From Heliopora coerulea (lineage: Eukaryota; Cnidaria; Anthozoa; Scleralcyonacea; Helioporidae), in the NCBI GenBank assembly GCA_030142905.1, contig JASJOG010000109.1:914001-978000 (forward strand): a DNA stretch of 64,000 bases, read 5' to 3'. The notes beneath the pieces were generated by a model. That model saw only the letters and a program-made list of their open reading frames with translations, did not search any database and was not told the origin of the DNA. Of the stretch, positions 23,601 to 38,600 are shown piece after piece (position 1 is the stretch's first letter; each line of letters begins with the position of its first letter). The position numbers were made by a program, and so were the translations under genes.

Positions 23601-26600
23601 TAATAAATAATTAAGGAGACGATGAGCTTGGACGAAGTGACTGTTTCTCTTAGTATTCTTTGGTGCTCTTCGATTTTCCGGGAGTCCTCCTTGTCAGATA
23701 CAGACTTGGGATGAATAAGATCAAAAGATCAGGATTGAGATGAATAAGATCATCCGCGTATTCTGATCTTTCCTCGCGTATTCGAGCGATAGATCTTATT
23801 CATCTGAAGTCTGTATACGACAGGTAGAACTCCTGAAAAATCGAAAAACACCAAAGGATACAAAAGAAAAAGTTGATTCGTCTATGCCTATCGTCTCTTT
23901 CATAAATTTAAGCTTTCGTTGCAGAACTAAAGCAAGCGATTTTCCAGTGGCTTAATCACGATAGAAATGAATTATTCGAACTTACATTGCGCCCTTATTT
24001 TAATACACTCACAAGAAGATGATGACATCGATTTATCGTTGATCATTTTTGCTTTACAGTTCGACGCGAATTTCATGAGGAAGATCCCACCCGGTGCTGA
24101 AGGGTCCATTGTATTAGTTGGAGAAACTAATTTTCTTTCCAAACATATAAATGCATTTATTCGTTTGGAGGATGCACAAAATCTTGGTGATATTATGGAA
24201 GTTCCCATCCCTATTCGCTTCATATTTTTAATGCTCGGACCTTCTGGGCAAGAAGGACGGTATCATGAAATTGGACGCTCAATAGCCACTCTAATGTCTG
24301 ATGAGGTAAGTTATTTGTCAAGAAAGTCTTTGAACTACCTTTATACAGATTATTATGGGAATTCTAGATCAGCTGTCACCAACATAGTTTACAATCTCGT
24401 TCCCAGAGCGTTCGTTCCTTGTCATCTACGTCAAAGAATTATTTGGAAGTAGTCTATTCAATTGACTGATCTAATTTTCGAAACCATGTCGAGTGTTGAC
24501 TCGGGAAAAGTACTCTATCGAAGACGGTTGTACTCAGATCTCCCAGTCCTGGTTCTTACGGATTATCCCAGAACTTTCGTTTCGATAGCAGAGACCACAT
24601 GGAATGAAGCCTCTGGGGATAAGATTGCAAGGTTCGACTCTAACTCGTTACCAGAACTTTCAACACGCCCCACAAACGAAGGCTCATGCATAATTTATCG
24701 TCGGAAACAGAAAAACCTGGTTTCGGAACATGCGATCACTGTTGGGGAACGTCAACAACAACAACACGAAAATAGACGTTTGTAAGACCAACGATGTTAG
24801 CTGCGCTTGTTTTGATAATTAATATCGGGCGGGAAAAAATTAGGAATCCAGTTATTGTTAAGCAATCCAAATATTTCTCGTGATGGACAATTCAAGAGCC
24901 TTGATTTGCTAGGCGCGCCAAATGCATTGGGAACGGGATTGGGTATGACTGCACTTGGCCCTGGCAGTGTTAAAATGTTCAGTACGTATACAAGAGTTAG
25001 GGACAGATTAGATGGGAAAATTTCAGCCCGGCAGACCGGATTGAAAAAAGTTCCGTTTACATGAGATATTTCAGGCCAGGCAGAAACTGAAACTGGAAGT
25101 GAATTCAGGCAGGAATTGGTCGGTAGTCTGCTGTTTTGGCAATTTGCATCTTCCCACGCTTGTCAATCATCTTTTTAGCCCGGGCTGAAAAGTTTTCGCG
25201 CGATTACTTGGGATTTTTCAGCCCGGATAGCTCAAACCGGGCTGAAATTTTCTTCATGTAATCGCGAACTCCGTTTCTCAAGCGTTTTCCCGGAAGGCCG
25301 GGCTGAAATTCTCCATGTAATCAGCCCCTTACATACGGTAACTGAGCGTGACATCTGTGGGAATTATAACAATAATTATAATTATAACTATAATTATAAC
25401 TATGGCTAAAATATTGCAGTTGTGGTTATGTTACCGTAATAGTACTGCGATAGTCTTTGAACTATTGCCATACTGTTGCGGTGGCTTTTAGAGGGATTCA
25501 AATTCAAAATTTTTAATTAGAGAGATTAAATTTTTACTTTGTACCGGGTTTTGCCCAGGACCATCTGAGTACCGGGTACCTGCTGGCCCGGAGTCGTACT
25601 TTTCTGACAACGTTTGAAATTTTGGTTGAAGAAAATGGATATCTTATTTTACCGAATCACCGATAGCTAATAGTGTGCGCATTATGGTAGTAAATTATAC
25701 CGAATGATGATCGATAATATTGTTTAAGTAAAAAAAAGATCACTGGAGGTTTTCCTGTCACATATTTGATACTTTCCGAGTGCCGGGTAGAAGGGTCTGC
25801 TTTGGTCTGAATGCCGTGGGGCACTGTTGAATTTTTGGCACTACCGTCTGGCTCCGCCCACCGTGAGAAGAACCCTACTTGTAGGCATGAAGTAGGTATA
25901 GATAAAACCTCTAAAATATTCCTGTGGAGCAAATTAACAACTAAGTGGATAGTGACAATAAATACCGCTTATCTTGGAACATTTTTTTCAGACAGAGCAT
26001 ATTCACGAATCAGTGACTCGGACAAGTTTATTTTTAATTGATTTTTCATCAGCAAAGAAACTTCTCAAATTGTCAATAGTTCACGAAACCATTGGGGATT
26101 TTTAATGATAGTTTCGTTTACTGCTGATGAATCGCTATCATGAGTTTACTGTCTCGATGCACAGATATTCTGTTTGCCTGGTAGCCGGTGAAATGCTCTA
26201 AATATCGAGCGGTAGAGGTCAGGTGGAGAGCGTAGGTTACAAATGTGCGCGAGTTTGATTAATCAGGATACGCAGAACGTTTTTCAAAAGGGTTGGGGCA
26301 AAATAAAGTTGCTTGTTCACCAATTTGACAACTTGCTAAATGAAGAAAAAAGCAACGTCACTAAAAAATTGCGGGGGGTGAGAGATTGACCTCACTTCCA
26401 ACTCAGCGGTCTCTGTTAATTGGTGCATGTGCTACCTACATGTGGGACTGCTAAAGCTTTCAAGCGAAGGCTCTTCGTTGGAGTCTCGTGTATCGGTCCG
26501 TCGAAGGGCTTAGCTCGTCAGTATCAACGGTACTCCGTAAATTTCTGCATGTCCATCTCCCTTTTGCCTTTTTACTTGTCGTTCAATGCTGCCCATGCAG

Positions 26601-29600
26601 CCCGCTACATTTCTACCTACAAGTAAGTTGTAGGCACAATATTGAAAATAACGTGTGGTGTGGTGGTGTAACTTGCATGATTGTTCAGCAATTCACTGAA
26701 GTTTAGTTTACTGAAGATGTAACATCGAATTATGGAAGTGGTCTCTAGAGAGAACAGCTTAGGTAGCTGATAGAGTTAACCAGTGTAAATAAAGGTACTG
26801 TACTTTACGTGTACGTAAAACAGATGTTTCCAATCTCTCGTTGCTTCTAGGTTTTTCACGACGTCGCTTATAAAGCTTCTTGCCGAGAAGATATTGCAGC
26901 GGGAATTGACGAGTTCCTTCAGCAGGTATTTAACGTGAAAATGATTTGCACAAATATTGCGAATTTAATCGAGCTCGCACCGTTACAACTTAAAAGGGTA
27001 ATTTTTGAGTATATATTTCGAAGCGAAGGCCCTTTTTAAAATCACAGTTGAAACCTATTGACGCAAAATTTAACTTCAAGGCCCTTCGGCGACAGTCGAA
27101 ATTAGGACCCTGAGAAACTAGGTGAGCGCTCTACTAGCTGACCCGCGTAGATTTTTTCCGGTAGACTGGACACGAGTTTTGTATATGTGATGGTAAAGCA
27201 AATGAAATTAATTGGGGTCTATCATGCATGTAATATTTGCATTTACATTCAATCAGTGAATGAAAAACTACTAGAGTTATTTTTGAGTGTGTATATTTAG
27301 GAGCGAAAGCCCTCTTTAAGGTCCAACCAAGACCTGTTGGAAAAAATGCAATTCCACTGCTCTTCCGGCTGAGTTGCGAAGGGTAATGGACAAGGTGGGT
27401 CCTCAGTCTTTCTATAAAAATTGGACGTAAAGCCACGCATTTCCTACAATCTTAGTCAAAATTTGACGCGAGAGATTTCCTTGGTAAACGTTTCCACTTC
27501 GTGGGAAAGGAATACCAGTACAACACCTAATTTTTCAGACGTGACGCATCTCAGCTTTGAACTTTGAAAGTGTCCAGATTTAACCTTTCGAAGATTTCAC
27601 ATATATGGCTCGGGCCGTCCGGATTTGGGGCATGCAATTTACATTCCGCATTAACTCTCATAGCCAGTAAATAAGAAGCTACCAGAGCTATTCTTGAGCG
27701 TATCTTTAGGAGCAAGTTCTCCTTGAGAGCCAACCAAGACTTGTGTGATTGTCAACTAGACCTTGTGATCTTGTATGGTCGTTATTATCTTGTACGTTGT
27801 TTGTTTAGGTAACTGTCCTACCACCCGGTGAATGGGACCCGTCCATACGAATTGAGCCCCCGGCGACTGTACCTTCGCAGGAAAATCGTCGAGTACAGCA
27901 GTACACGAGCGATGTCGAGAAAAATGGTCACGGAAATGGAATTGGTTCTCATGGAGCTGGCGCAAAGGAAGGTGGAGGTCATGATGAAAATGAATTGGTT
28001 AGAACAGGAAGGTAAGGAATGAAGAAAAGTGGACTGGAGGGTAAGAGAACGTCACGGAAGAAGAGAAATTTTTCGTAATGGAGAGATATGTTAAATACTA
28101 TTTCTTGTTAGGTTTTTCATGAATTACTCTATGCTCAATTGTCAAGCATGACCCTTAAATTGTTGAAAGAACGTCTTATAACAAGTGCTCTGCTTGCACA
28201 AGTCCCCCCCCCCCCCCCCACATCCATTAGGGACCTTAAGCAAATACGACACGAACGCCAAAGACAACGTCCTTCCTTCAATGGAATATTTCATGCAAAA
28301 CAAAGTGAATAGATTATCTTTTATCCCAAAAGTAATCCAAACACCGTCCTTGTTCAGAATTCAACTTCACTTAAGGCGTTTTAACGTATTCTAGACGACG
28401 GGAGCTTGTGAAGCGGAGAAAGTTCTTCGTTTAGTTTGACTTCAATGCATTCAACTGAATCCTTTTAGAAACCATGAAGTATTCTTGAGGTCGAAAAACA
28501 AATATCAGGTGTCAAATACGATGTCATCGATCCGTGGTTTCTTTTAAATGATAAAATTCAAGTTGCCTCATCACCGCCGTCACTGTCCTAACTTGCTCAA
28601 GGTCCCTATTATTACACCTTTTGCTGTTCAATACCAGAAAATATGCTATCATCAACGCCAACCTTAAACTCATCAACGCAAAAATACATTCATTTTATTC
28701 AATCGACATTCACTAGCGTAGATTTGTAACCAGTTGCATCAAAGGGCATTCCATAGCGCCAACAGACGACCATTAACACCATTCTAGTATGCATTAAGGA
28801 TAATAAAATTTCATATAGGCAAGATATTTCTCTTGCGTAATTGAAATTTTATCCCTAATGTATGGTAGAATGGTGTTAATAGTCGTCTGTTGGCGCTATA
28901 GAATGCCCTTTCATGCAAATGGTTACGTATCTACGCTAGTGAATGTCAATTGAATAAAATAAATATATTTTTGCGTTAATGAGTTTGGGTTTGGCGTTGA
29001 TGATAGTATATTTTCTGGTAATGAACAGCAAAAGGTGTAGTGTCGTCACACAAGCGGCTGCTTACTCGATCAGTGTAACGTTCCTTTTTCATGATCAATG
29101 ATGTAAACGTAGAGAGCTGCGTTGGCAGTGTTGAACAATGTGTAAAGCACTAAAAAGGTCAGTGAACTGCGGAAACTTTAAAGATGATGAACTAGTGTTT
29201 CAAGCAATGGTCTCGTAAGTTTCGGCATTTTCCTACAGGGCTGTTTACAGTTGCGATGTTATACCTTGCCATTGACATCTTTTAGTATGTTTTATAGTCA
29301 CGAGAGCATCGAGTACAGACTGCAACGAATCATTAGCGGATATCTTGCTGCATAGACTGTCATGGGTGTATTGCATACACCAGGATAACAATCGCAACGT
29401 ACAAAATCGTGCGTGTAAACAGACTACTTCCCATTATCGCGAGACGGTGATAGGCTATTAGTGAAAAGATATTGGCCATAGGCCGTCTCTCACCACTGTC
29501 ACTAGAGCTCGATTCCGGTTCTCTGAAGTTCTCTGATTTAAGTTACCTTTGTTAAATTTGAGTTATCAAGGTCGGCTTTGTCGTAGTCAACCTTTAGCTT

Positions 29601-32600
29601 ATTGCCTCTTAATTTGCGATGATATCTTTGCGCCCAAAACCCCGCCGAAGTTGGGGTTTCCTTGACTTTGTCGGCCAAACGACATTAAAGTTGGTTTTGA
29701 TATAAGCGATTTTGGTCGCGCGACCAGTATCACGTTGTTGAAAATCCACCTTAACGAAGCAGGCATGTCGACTTACAGTTTAATTTAATTTAATTTAGTT
29801 TCGACTTACAGTTCGGAAGATTTCGATATTTTCTAAACTAAATTTACAGTAAATCTGCCGCAGCAATTGTTCGGGCGAGATTTTAAATATTTTATCGGAG
29901 GATTGATGATGCAATCCTACATGGAGCGGTCTCTCGCCATAATTTTTACAAAATCTGGACGCCATTGCGAAGTCATTCCAATAATCCCATGATGCATTCC
30001 GAGGGACGTTGCAACAGAATAGTTCTGGATTACGATCACGTAAAATGAGTGGTATCTTATCAGCACTTCTCGTTCGTCTTCTTCAAGCACGTCTCAACCT
30101 TTGACTCTGTGCCTTATCTAGGTTTGCTGGTGGCCTGATATGCGATATAAAGAGAAGAGCGAAAGTCTACAAGTCGGACTTCGTTGATGCTTTGAACAGT
30201 CAATGCTTGGCCAGTATATTGTTCATTTATTTCGCATGCCTGGCTCCTATTGTGACATTTGGTGGTGTTATGCAGGGCAAGACTGATAACTATATGGTAG
30301 TTATTAACATGTTGTAATTTAGTATTTGGGAGAATCGTCTGTGTATTTGTTTTCTGTTTTGCGTATGAATTTCTTATGTAACTTTAAGCCCAAATATTAC
30401 ATCCTTTCAAAATATTAACAATCCGCCTAATTCTTTTGTATAAATTCTTGCTATTTGTTTGTTTGTTTCTTACATGTGTTGGTTTCGTTTCTTTTCTCGT
30501 CATTTACATTAGGTTTCCGTCATTTGATTGACCAATCTATCCAAAGGATTCAACCAATCCAATCATTTCAATTCAATCCGATCCATTTACTTAACTTGAT
30601 TTCACTACTTCACTTCACATTGCTTCCCATCCCTTCAATTCACTTCACTTCCTTTTCCTTCCCTTCCTTTCCTTTCTCTTCACTTCTCTTCACTTCCCTT
30701 AACTTTACTTCCCTTAACTTGATTTCACTTTCCTACATTCCACTTTACTTCAATTCGCTCCAGTTCCTTTCAGTTCATAACAAGTCAATCAAATTGAATC
30801 GAATCCATTGCAGTCAATTCAATTGAACAAAATGAAATTTAATTCGATTTAATTCAGTTCAATCAGTTCAATCAATCATTTAAATAAATTCAATTAATTT
30901 GGTCGGTCTAGTCAATCCTGTCAACTTATTTAATCCTGTCAAGTTTGTCGATCAGCCAACCAGCCAATCCATTTCATTTATAGTTTAAAAAACCCCAACT
31001 CCCCTCCGAAAGAAAACGTAACTTTCCTTGTACTCGTCCTGAAGACGCAATGTTTTGCCGCGATTTTGAACACTCTTTTTGGTTTATTTTTGTTCAGGGA
31101 GCTATGGAACAGTTATTGGCATGTTGCATTGGGGGAGTTCTTTTTTCACTGTTTTCTGGCCAACCGCTGACCATCCTCGGGGCAACAGGACCAATGTTGG
31201 TGTTTGAAGAAATCCTCTTTAACTTCTGTGCTAAAACGGATCTGGATTACATGCCCTTCCGTATGTGGATAGGGCTCTGGACATCATTCTTCTGTTTTTT
31301 GCTAGTCGTGTCAGATGCTAGTGCTTTGGTTCGCTATTTCACCCGATATACGGAAGAATCGTTTGCCACTCTCATCGGCCTTATTTTCATCTATGAAGGG
31401 GCACACAAACTCTTCCAAATATCTGATCATCATCCGATCCCCAGCGACAAGGTCCTCAATCAATCTTGTCGGTGTATGATAGAACATAAAGTGAATGGGT
31501 CAGTTACTTGGCTTTTTTCAAACAGCACTATTTACAACTGCGACAAGGACAAGGACGAGTATCTTAGAGGAGATGGTTGCGGAGGGGGAATAACTCTTCT
31601 ATCCACTATTCTGACTTTCGGGACCTTCTTCCTGGTCGTGAAGCTGAAAGCTTTTAAAACATCAAGGTTCTTTCCAACTAAGGTTTGTGCAAATCCTTTT
31701 GTATTGTCGTCCCCTCCAAAACCATGGGGGTGGGGGGTAGAGAATTTTGAATAATATTACTTAGTTCTGTATTTAGATGTTATTTTCATGTCGATTGATT
31801 TGCAAAATTTTTATGGGATAATGATTATAAAATTGTACCCTTCTGAAGAAATACCTAATTGTTTCGCGTAATTATTAAGGGATGTAGCAAGAATGGATAA
31901 AAGCATTGAGGAAGGAGAAGGGAGGGAGGGAGGGGACAATTGGAGCTCAGCCAACGTTTTCAGCTCATCAAAAGCCGATGGGAAAACACTGAATTACACT
32001 ATCCATTATCCCCTTTCATTGAAGCTTGTGAGTTGGGTTCGACCTCAGCTCCGTGCAATTGCCCTCTTCAAAGTTACGCGTTACTTGTGAAAAGATTGTT
32101 GCCCAATTTGCTGCACCAATAAACGCAGACTTTCAGTAGGTACTCCGGTTTCCACTCGTAGTGACACTTTTCTCATGAGGGATGCTCATTTTTGAACCTA
32201 CGGGGATAGCATGTTGGTCATAGTGCACAAGGCCATCCATTATAATTGAAGAATGCAGTACTTTTATTATATGGCTTAGCTCGTTATCCGACCTGTGCGC
32301 AAAATGAGTCACGCTGATTGGCTGCCAGGCCGTGCAATAAATTTTCCGTTCAGACCGGCACGTTTGGGCGCGAAATTTTCCGAGTTGATTTAAAGACAAA
32401 AAATCCGAACCAAATTCAAGAACATTTTTGGAACAAATTGCTCGCGACGATGATTTCAAGGCAAAAAACAACGAGAATAGATGATAAAAAAACCGGAAGC
32501 CGTCGATTTGAAACAAGGTAGTAAACCTAAACTGCTGCGTTGCAATGCCGAATGAGCGTTAAAAGCAATAAAGAAAGGGACCAAGAGCCTTACGATAAAT

Positions 32601-35600
32601 TCCTTATTAACCTCGTTTGTTTGGTCTGCACGGGAGAGGGTTCACTCTCGGGTTCTTTCGCACAGACCTCGCTCCTTTGACGCTTGGTCTGTACGAAAAA
32701 CATCCGGAAAATGCTTTTAAGCTTCTTTCTGGTTATTTTGTGTTTGATTCTATGTTATAAAAGAAATGGTGTATAATTAGACGTGCTTCATTCACTTATG
32801 AATGAAATTGTGAAGTCGCCAGAGCGCTTAAAGGTCTATAGTTGATTTGGCTATAGACCACTTGCATTTTTTTCCTTGTTGGAGGAAAAGTACTTATATA
32901 CAAAAGAATTAACATGAATAATTTGATCTGTTGAACGTCAGAATTTTGAAGTTATCCTCCAGATGGATTGTTTTGCAGATGAGTGCAAGTGCTATGTTGC
33001 CTGGAGCAACTCGTCCGCTATTTTGTGCTCTCGCAAGTTCCCGCGTGCTTACGTGTAACTTACCTGAGTATGTCAAATCTAAAGCCATGTCTGTGGTAAA
33101 ACATGTCGCGACATTTTATCGTGTTTGGATACTCAGCCAATCAGAGCTCGCGTACATGTTATCATTGACTCACTTGCAGCTTCCATTTTATTATAGGTCC
33201 GTAAGGTTGTCTCTGACTTCGCCGTTATAATATCCGTTATGATTATGGTTGGAGTTGACTTTGCTCTGAAAATCGCGACTCCAAAATTAAAAATACCTCA
33301 AAATTTTGAACCCACTAAGTCCGAGGCAAGAGGCTGGATCATTCATCCACTCGGAAGAAACCCTTGGTGGACCATGATAGCTGCTTGTATTCCTGCTTTA
33401 CTTACTACAATCCTGGTTTTTATGGATCAACAAATCACCGCAGTTATTGTTAATAAACGGGAACACAAACTAAGGGTAAATTTTTTGTTTCTTTTACGCA
33501 CCCTCCTTTTACATGGCATCCTTCTTTTATTAAACTGAAAGGTCTCCCAAAACACTGTTTGGTAGAGACTTTGAGAGTAAAATCGCGGACTGTGACTATG
33601 GTCAAAAAATTTAACGTGATTGTATTGGTCACCCAATAATAAACGGAAAGTTATTGATATATCATTGCACAGATTTGGTGCTTATGTTTATTCCGAAAAT
33701 AAAGAGAGAGCTATCCAGGCAATGTTTCTTGCGAAATTATGGTTAAGTTTTTGAGGTTCCTTATTGACCACGGCCTCGCGTAGCATTCGAGAGTTTACGA
33801 AGGCTGCGACGCCGACGCCAATAAACTAAGTTGTTTAAACTCTACGTGCGTGAAGAAAACCACATATGCTAAACTCAGAACATTTATTTTCTTCCAAATA
33901 AATACTTCAAAGGAATTCTAGCCGTTTGAATAACGTTTCTCGTTGAATACAACTCAAAGCTCCCCGTTTTTTTAGTGCCTCCGTGGTCGTTAAAACATGG
34001 AAATGGTCTTTCTCATGTCCTGCATGGATTCAGGACGGCGCGAAGGATACTCTGAGAATCACAAATTATTCATTTCTTTTGATTTGGAAGTGAAATCTTA
34101 CCGTAAGACCGCGACGTCCTTGATGTCCGCGTCGTGTTTTCGTAAATCCCTACTCAATTGCTGAGACGTAATGAAAGACGTAGCAGTCCTCGTAGTCGTG
34201 GTTTTATATTAAGGGCTGTTTACACGGGCGATTTTTGCTCCGATTTTTAGCCTCCTGACACATGCGATCGAGTGGATTGACTTGCGGATCATCTGTGCAA
34301 ACCTATACGGTACAGTACTTTGGTGAGTTGTTCACTCAATCGCATGCTTCTGGATGAGAAAAATCGCAAGAAGAATCGTCCGTTTAAACTGCTACTTAAA
34401 GGTCCTTTTGTTCTGCTTATGAAAAAAAAACAAAACAAAAAACATCGTGAACACCGATTGATTCCAGCAAGAGGTCTCGTAGAGTTACGTTTTATACATT
34501 TTGCTGCTCAGTTCAGTGATCACAGTTTTGATTGGAAAGGGAAATGCTTCTTTAAAAATGTATTTTTTTTTCGAACAATTTGTAGAAAGGCGCTGGTTAT
34601 CATTTGGACCTGACAATTGTCGCTGTTGCGATTGCGATTAACTCCATGTTGGGGTTACCGTGGGTGGTTGCTGCCACTGTTTTATCACTGTCTCATGTCC
34701 AGAGTTTGTTTGTGGAATCTCAATGCACTGCTCCTGGGGAGAGGCCAAAGTTTTTGGGCGTCCGGTAAGTTTGGAGTCATCGGTTTATAAAGAGTACGTG
34801 ATATAGTGAAGCAAATCTGGTTATATGTTAATGTATCAGTCCCAATACTCTAGTGCTTGTGCATTCAGAAACATTTACTGGGCTCCCTGACAAATATAAT
34901 CTTCAGTAAGACCAGTTGTGATCTTCAACGCAGCGTTTTTACTCAAATCCTAGAGATTCAAATACTAAAGAGTGTATTGTGGCTTTGTTGGTGTATCCAA
35001 CGAGAGAAGATAATGAAAAATTTTTTTGTTTCGGAACACCAACACGGTTTCTGTGACGTCAGGTGAAACTGCTCTATAGACGGTCAGCCTTGATTACTGA
35101 AAAAAATCGCATTTTCCTAGTTTTAAAGAGTTATTAAATCACTAGCCGACGTTTGTGACATCAACAGCAACAACGACAACAACAACAACGACAACAAAAA
35201 ATCGTGGTAAAAACACGGAAATATTAACCCGTACAGCTTTGTGTATGTCTTCTGTTTTGGGTTCTTTCAATTTTCCCGAAGTGCTTGACTACGCGTGGTG
35301 TTCCGTCCAAGCATTATGTCGGTGAAAAGCCATCATTTTCGTATCTTACACGTTTTCGAAATGATATTAATAAATGAATTTCTTTGTAAACGTTTGCATG
35401 TATGCCGGAAAGTGTGTGATAGCAAGGCTAGACTAAATTCGAACTATCTGCAAAACGCTCTCTATGACAGTAAATTTGAAAACCATTTTAACTCTATTTG
35501 TAACTTTTGATGAATGTATGAAATTTCGGCAAATTTAACAATTATGTGGATAGTAATTTTTGACCTCCGGTTATTTGGTGTCAATTTTCGTAGGGAACAA

Positions 35601-38600
35601 CGTGTGACTGGGACAGTCGTCTTTACCTTGGTTGGCTGCACCGTATTTTTGGGGAAATTTTTAAAAGTAAGTATGGCCGAGCTTATAGAGATCCCGTCTC
35701 TCCAAAACGATTCCTTCCTTATTACCTTGACTAAGCTAGAACCTCCAAGTCAATTAAATATTTAAAAATACTTGAGCTCCCTGTCTGAGTCTCGGTCAAT
35801 GGTTAGAGCGTCTCACCGGTCATCAGAAGGTTGCTAGTGCGATTCCCGGTCTGCGGCTCAGAAATCGTTTTTCTGAGGTTAGGTCTTGACGAACGTTCAT
35901 CAGTCATCAAAAATATCTCCAATCTCTCACATCTATAACAAATTGAAGAACTATTATGTTTGTAGTCTTAAATAGGTCGTCTCAACTATCTCGTCCCTGT
36001 GAAAATATGTTTAGTGCGTGGATACGATTTTCATTCATGATTTGTTATGTACAATGAAACGAATGGGTGAGTGGATGAGATCACCCATCTCCCTACGTGC
36101 ATAAACACTTGTTGCTGAATTCAGAAATGTGTTTATTGGATTTTTCGTTCTTTAGTACATTCCAATGCCTGTACTGTATGGATTGTTTATTTATATGGGA
36201 GTGTCCGCTCTCCGAGGCGTACAGGTAAGAAAAAATAGACATCCTTTTATTGATGTGTTACTTTTGCATGTGTTATGGACCGTACGAATCAGTGATTTTG
36301 CTTCTCCTGGAAAAAAAGTTTAAGTAATAACGATAACCCTTGATGTAACTTTAAGATTATTCTAATTTTCGAACAATTCAAGAAATGACGTTGCTGTGTT
36401 AGAACTAAAGGTATTACTAAGTTTACCTTGTATCCACCAGGAAATAGATTTCGTTGCGCTTTAACTGGAGTCATTTGAAAGAGCTACAATGTTATTGAAA
36501 CGAACCTTTCTTGTGACCGTTCATTTGCGAAAAATAAGATGCGGCTTACATACGACGCTTGAGCATTCATACAAACTTACTTGCCCCGCGTCAGACATAG
36601 AACATGGCATTGCGGTGGATAAATAGGTCAGTTGGTATTATATGTAACCTGCCTTTTCTCTCATGTAAACGGCCCAGTGAGCATTTCAGTGCTGGGTAAT
36701 ATCTTTTGGAAAATATTAACTTCAAAACCTTATGTCAAATTGTTGTCTTTGTTTTTTTTCCTAGTTTTTTGAAAGACTCAAGATAATATTCATGCCAATT
36801 AAGCATCAACCCGACAGAGTTTACTTGCGTAAAGTCCGAATCCGACGGATTCATATCTTTACTGCTATCCAGGTCTTCTGTTTGGCCTTCCTTTGGGCTG
36901 TCAAAACTACACCAGCGGCTATTACGTTCCCATTAATGGTTAGTGCTAGATGTTTAGCGTTTATAAGAAAGTGTTTGTATCTAGTTGATTCTCGTTTGCC
37001 GTTTTTTGTATTTTTGTACGGTCATTAAGTTTAATCTTTGCCTTCAGCTGGTGTGCGTGTATGCATGCGTGTGCGCGTGTGCGTGTGCGTGTACGTGTGC
37101 ATGTGCGCGTTTTGTTAAATTGGTAAATTGTCTTCTATTTATTTTGGATAATCCCATCAGCTATCTAAGCTGCTCTCCCTAAAGGTCTGTTAAGGGTCAC
37201 CCCTCATGAGTCCAGTGTTACTACAGGAGGGAAACCGGAGTACCCGGAGAAAACCTGTGATGTTTGGTAGAGTCAAACTGGACAACACTGTTCTCACATG
37301 TGACCAAGGTAACATTAATCAGCTAACTGCAATGAACCGGAATCGAACCCCAGTCGCAGCAGTGAGACACACATGCACTACCACAGTGCCACCAGCACAC
37401 CAGTTGTGTTTTTGCCTGAGTTTGGATAAATTTTTTTGTGTTTGCATATGTATAAGTGTTTTTGCTATATATTTTTCGCTAAATTTTGCTTATCGGAAAT
37501 ATTGTGCTGGTGATAAACATTCACGGCACTAAATATGTATCTAATATCATACAAATTTTAATTGTTTCCTTAATGGTAGGTCCACCCCTATTTTACCCTA
37601 TCAATATTTTGTTTGTTCATCTTCTTGCAAAACACTTGTAATAAGCAGTAATAAAAAGCCGGATTGGTGATATCGTGGGCTATTTCTAAGACTGGAAATA
37701 TTGAAATTTGTAATAATCAAGGACAGTTTGTTCTTTGATCAATGTACATGTACACTTTAAAGATTTTGAACCCAGATAGTATCTCGTTCCTATTCCGATT
37801 TATAAACAGTCAAAGCACATGCATAACTTCTTTCTGTTGATCTTTCAGGTGCTGGCATTAGTAGCTGTTCGTAAATTGATGGACAGAATATTTACAAAGC
37901 ATGAACTTGAAATACTGGATGATCTCATGCCTGAGTCGATAAAGAAGAAGATCGAGGAAGGAGAGGAAGTAGATGACGAGTCTCAGGTAGGATGAGTGGT
38001 AATTAGGGGTACCTGTCACCAGCTACCTTCGGCAGTTTTACCGCCGTTTACATTTTACGTCTCTATTCTGAACGTATATCGACAGATTGAATATCTGTAT
38101 ATCGTCCCAAAAAATAACAATTTTAATAATAAAGTGCAGTACCGCTTAGGCAAGGTTGAACGACGTGTAAAGGACTGATTGTACGGGCGACGTTCGCTGC
38201 GATTTTTAGCCTCCTGACACATGCGATCGAGTGGATTGAATCGTGGTTCATTCGTGCAAAGCTTTGCGGACATATGGTAAAATACTTTGGTGAGTTGTTT
38301 ACTCAATCGGATGCTTTAGGATGAGAAAAATCGCAAGAATCACCCGTGGAAACAGCTCTTAAGATTCCCAAAGGATCTGGGAACAGCTTGAATGTACCAG
38401 AAGAGACACTGATGTTTCGACCGGAGGCACTTCGTCGGACTGAAACGTAAAATTAAATGAAAACTCGGTGACGCTCTTATAAGTAAAAATCTCACGTGAC
38501 CTAGAAGTGACCAGTAAATGTCATGGTTAACCTGCGCTTTTAAAGTCAACGAGAAAAGTTGACCTGAGCGGGATTCGAACTCGGATCTTCGGGTTTGTGG

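Noticed and set aside
30455..30826. 123-codon ORF with Phe/Ser/Leu repeats
   Set aside because: Pyrimidine-rich low-complexity tract inside SLC4 intron 9.
32133..32516. 127-codon minus-strand ORF in SLC4 intron 10
   Set aside because: Composition and lack of motifs indicate a chance ORF.
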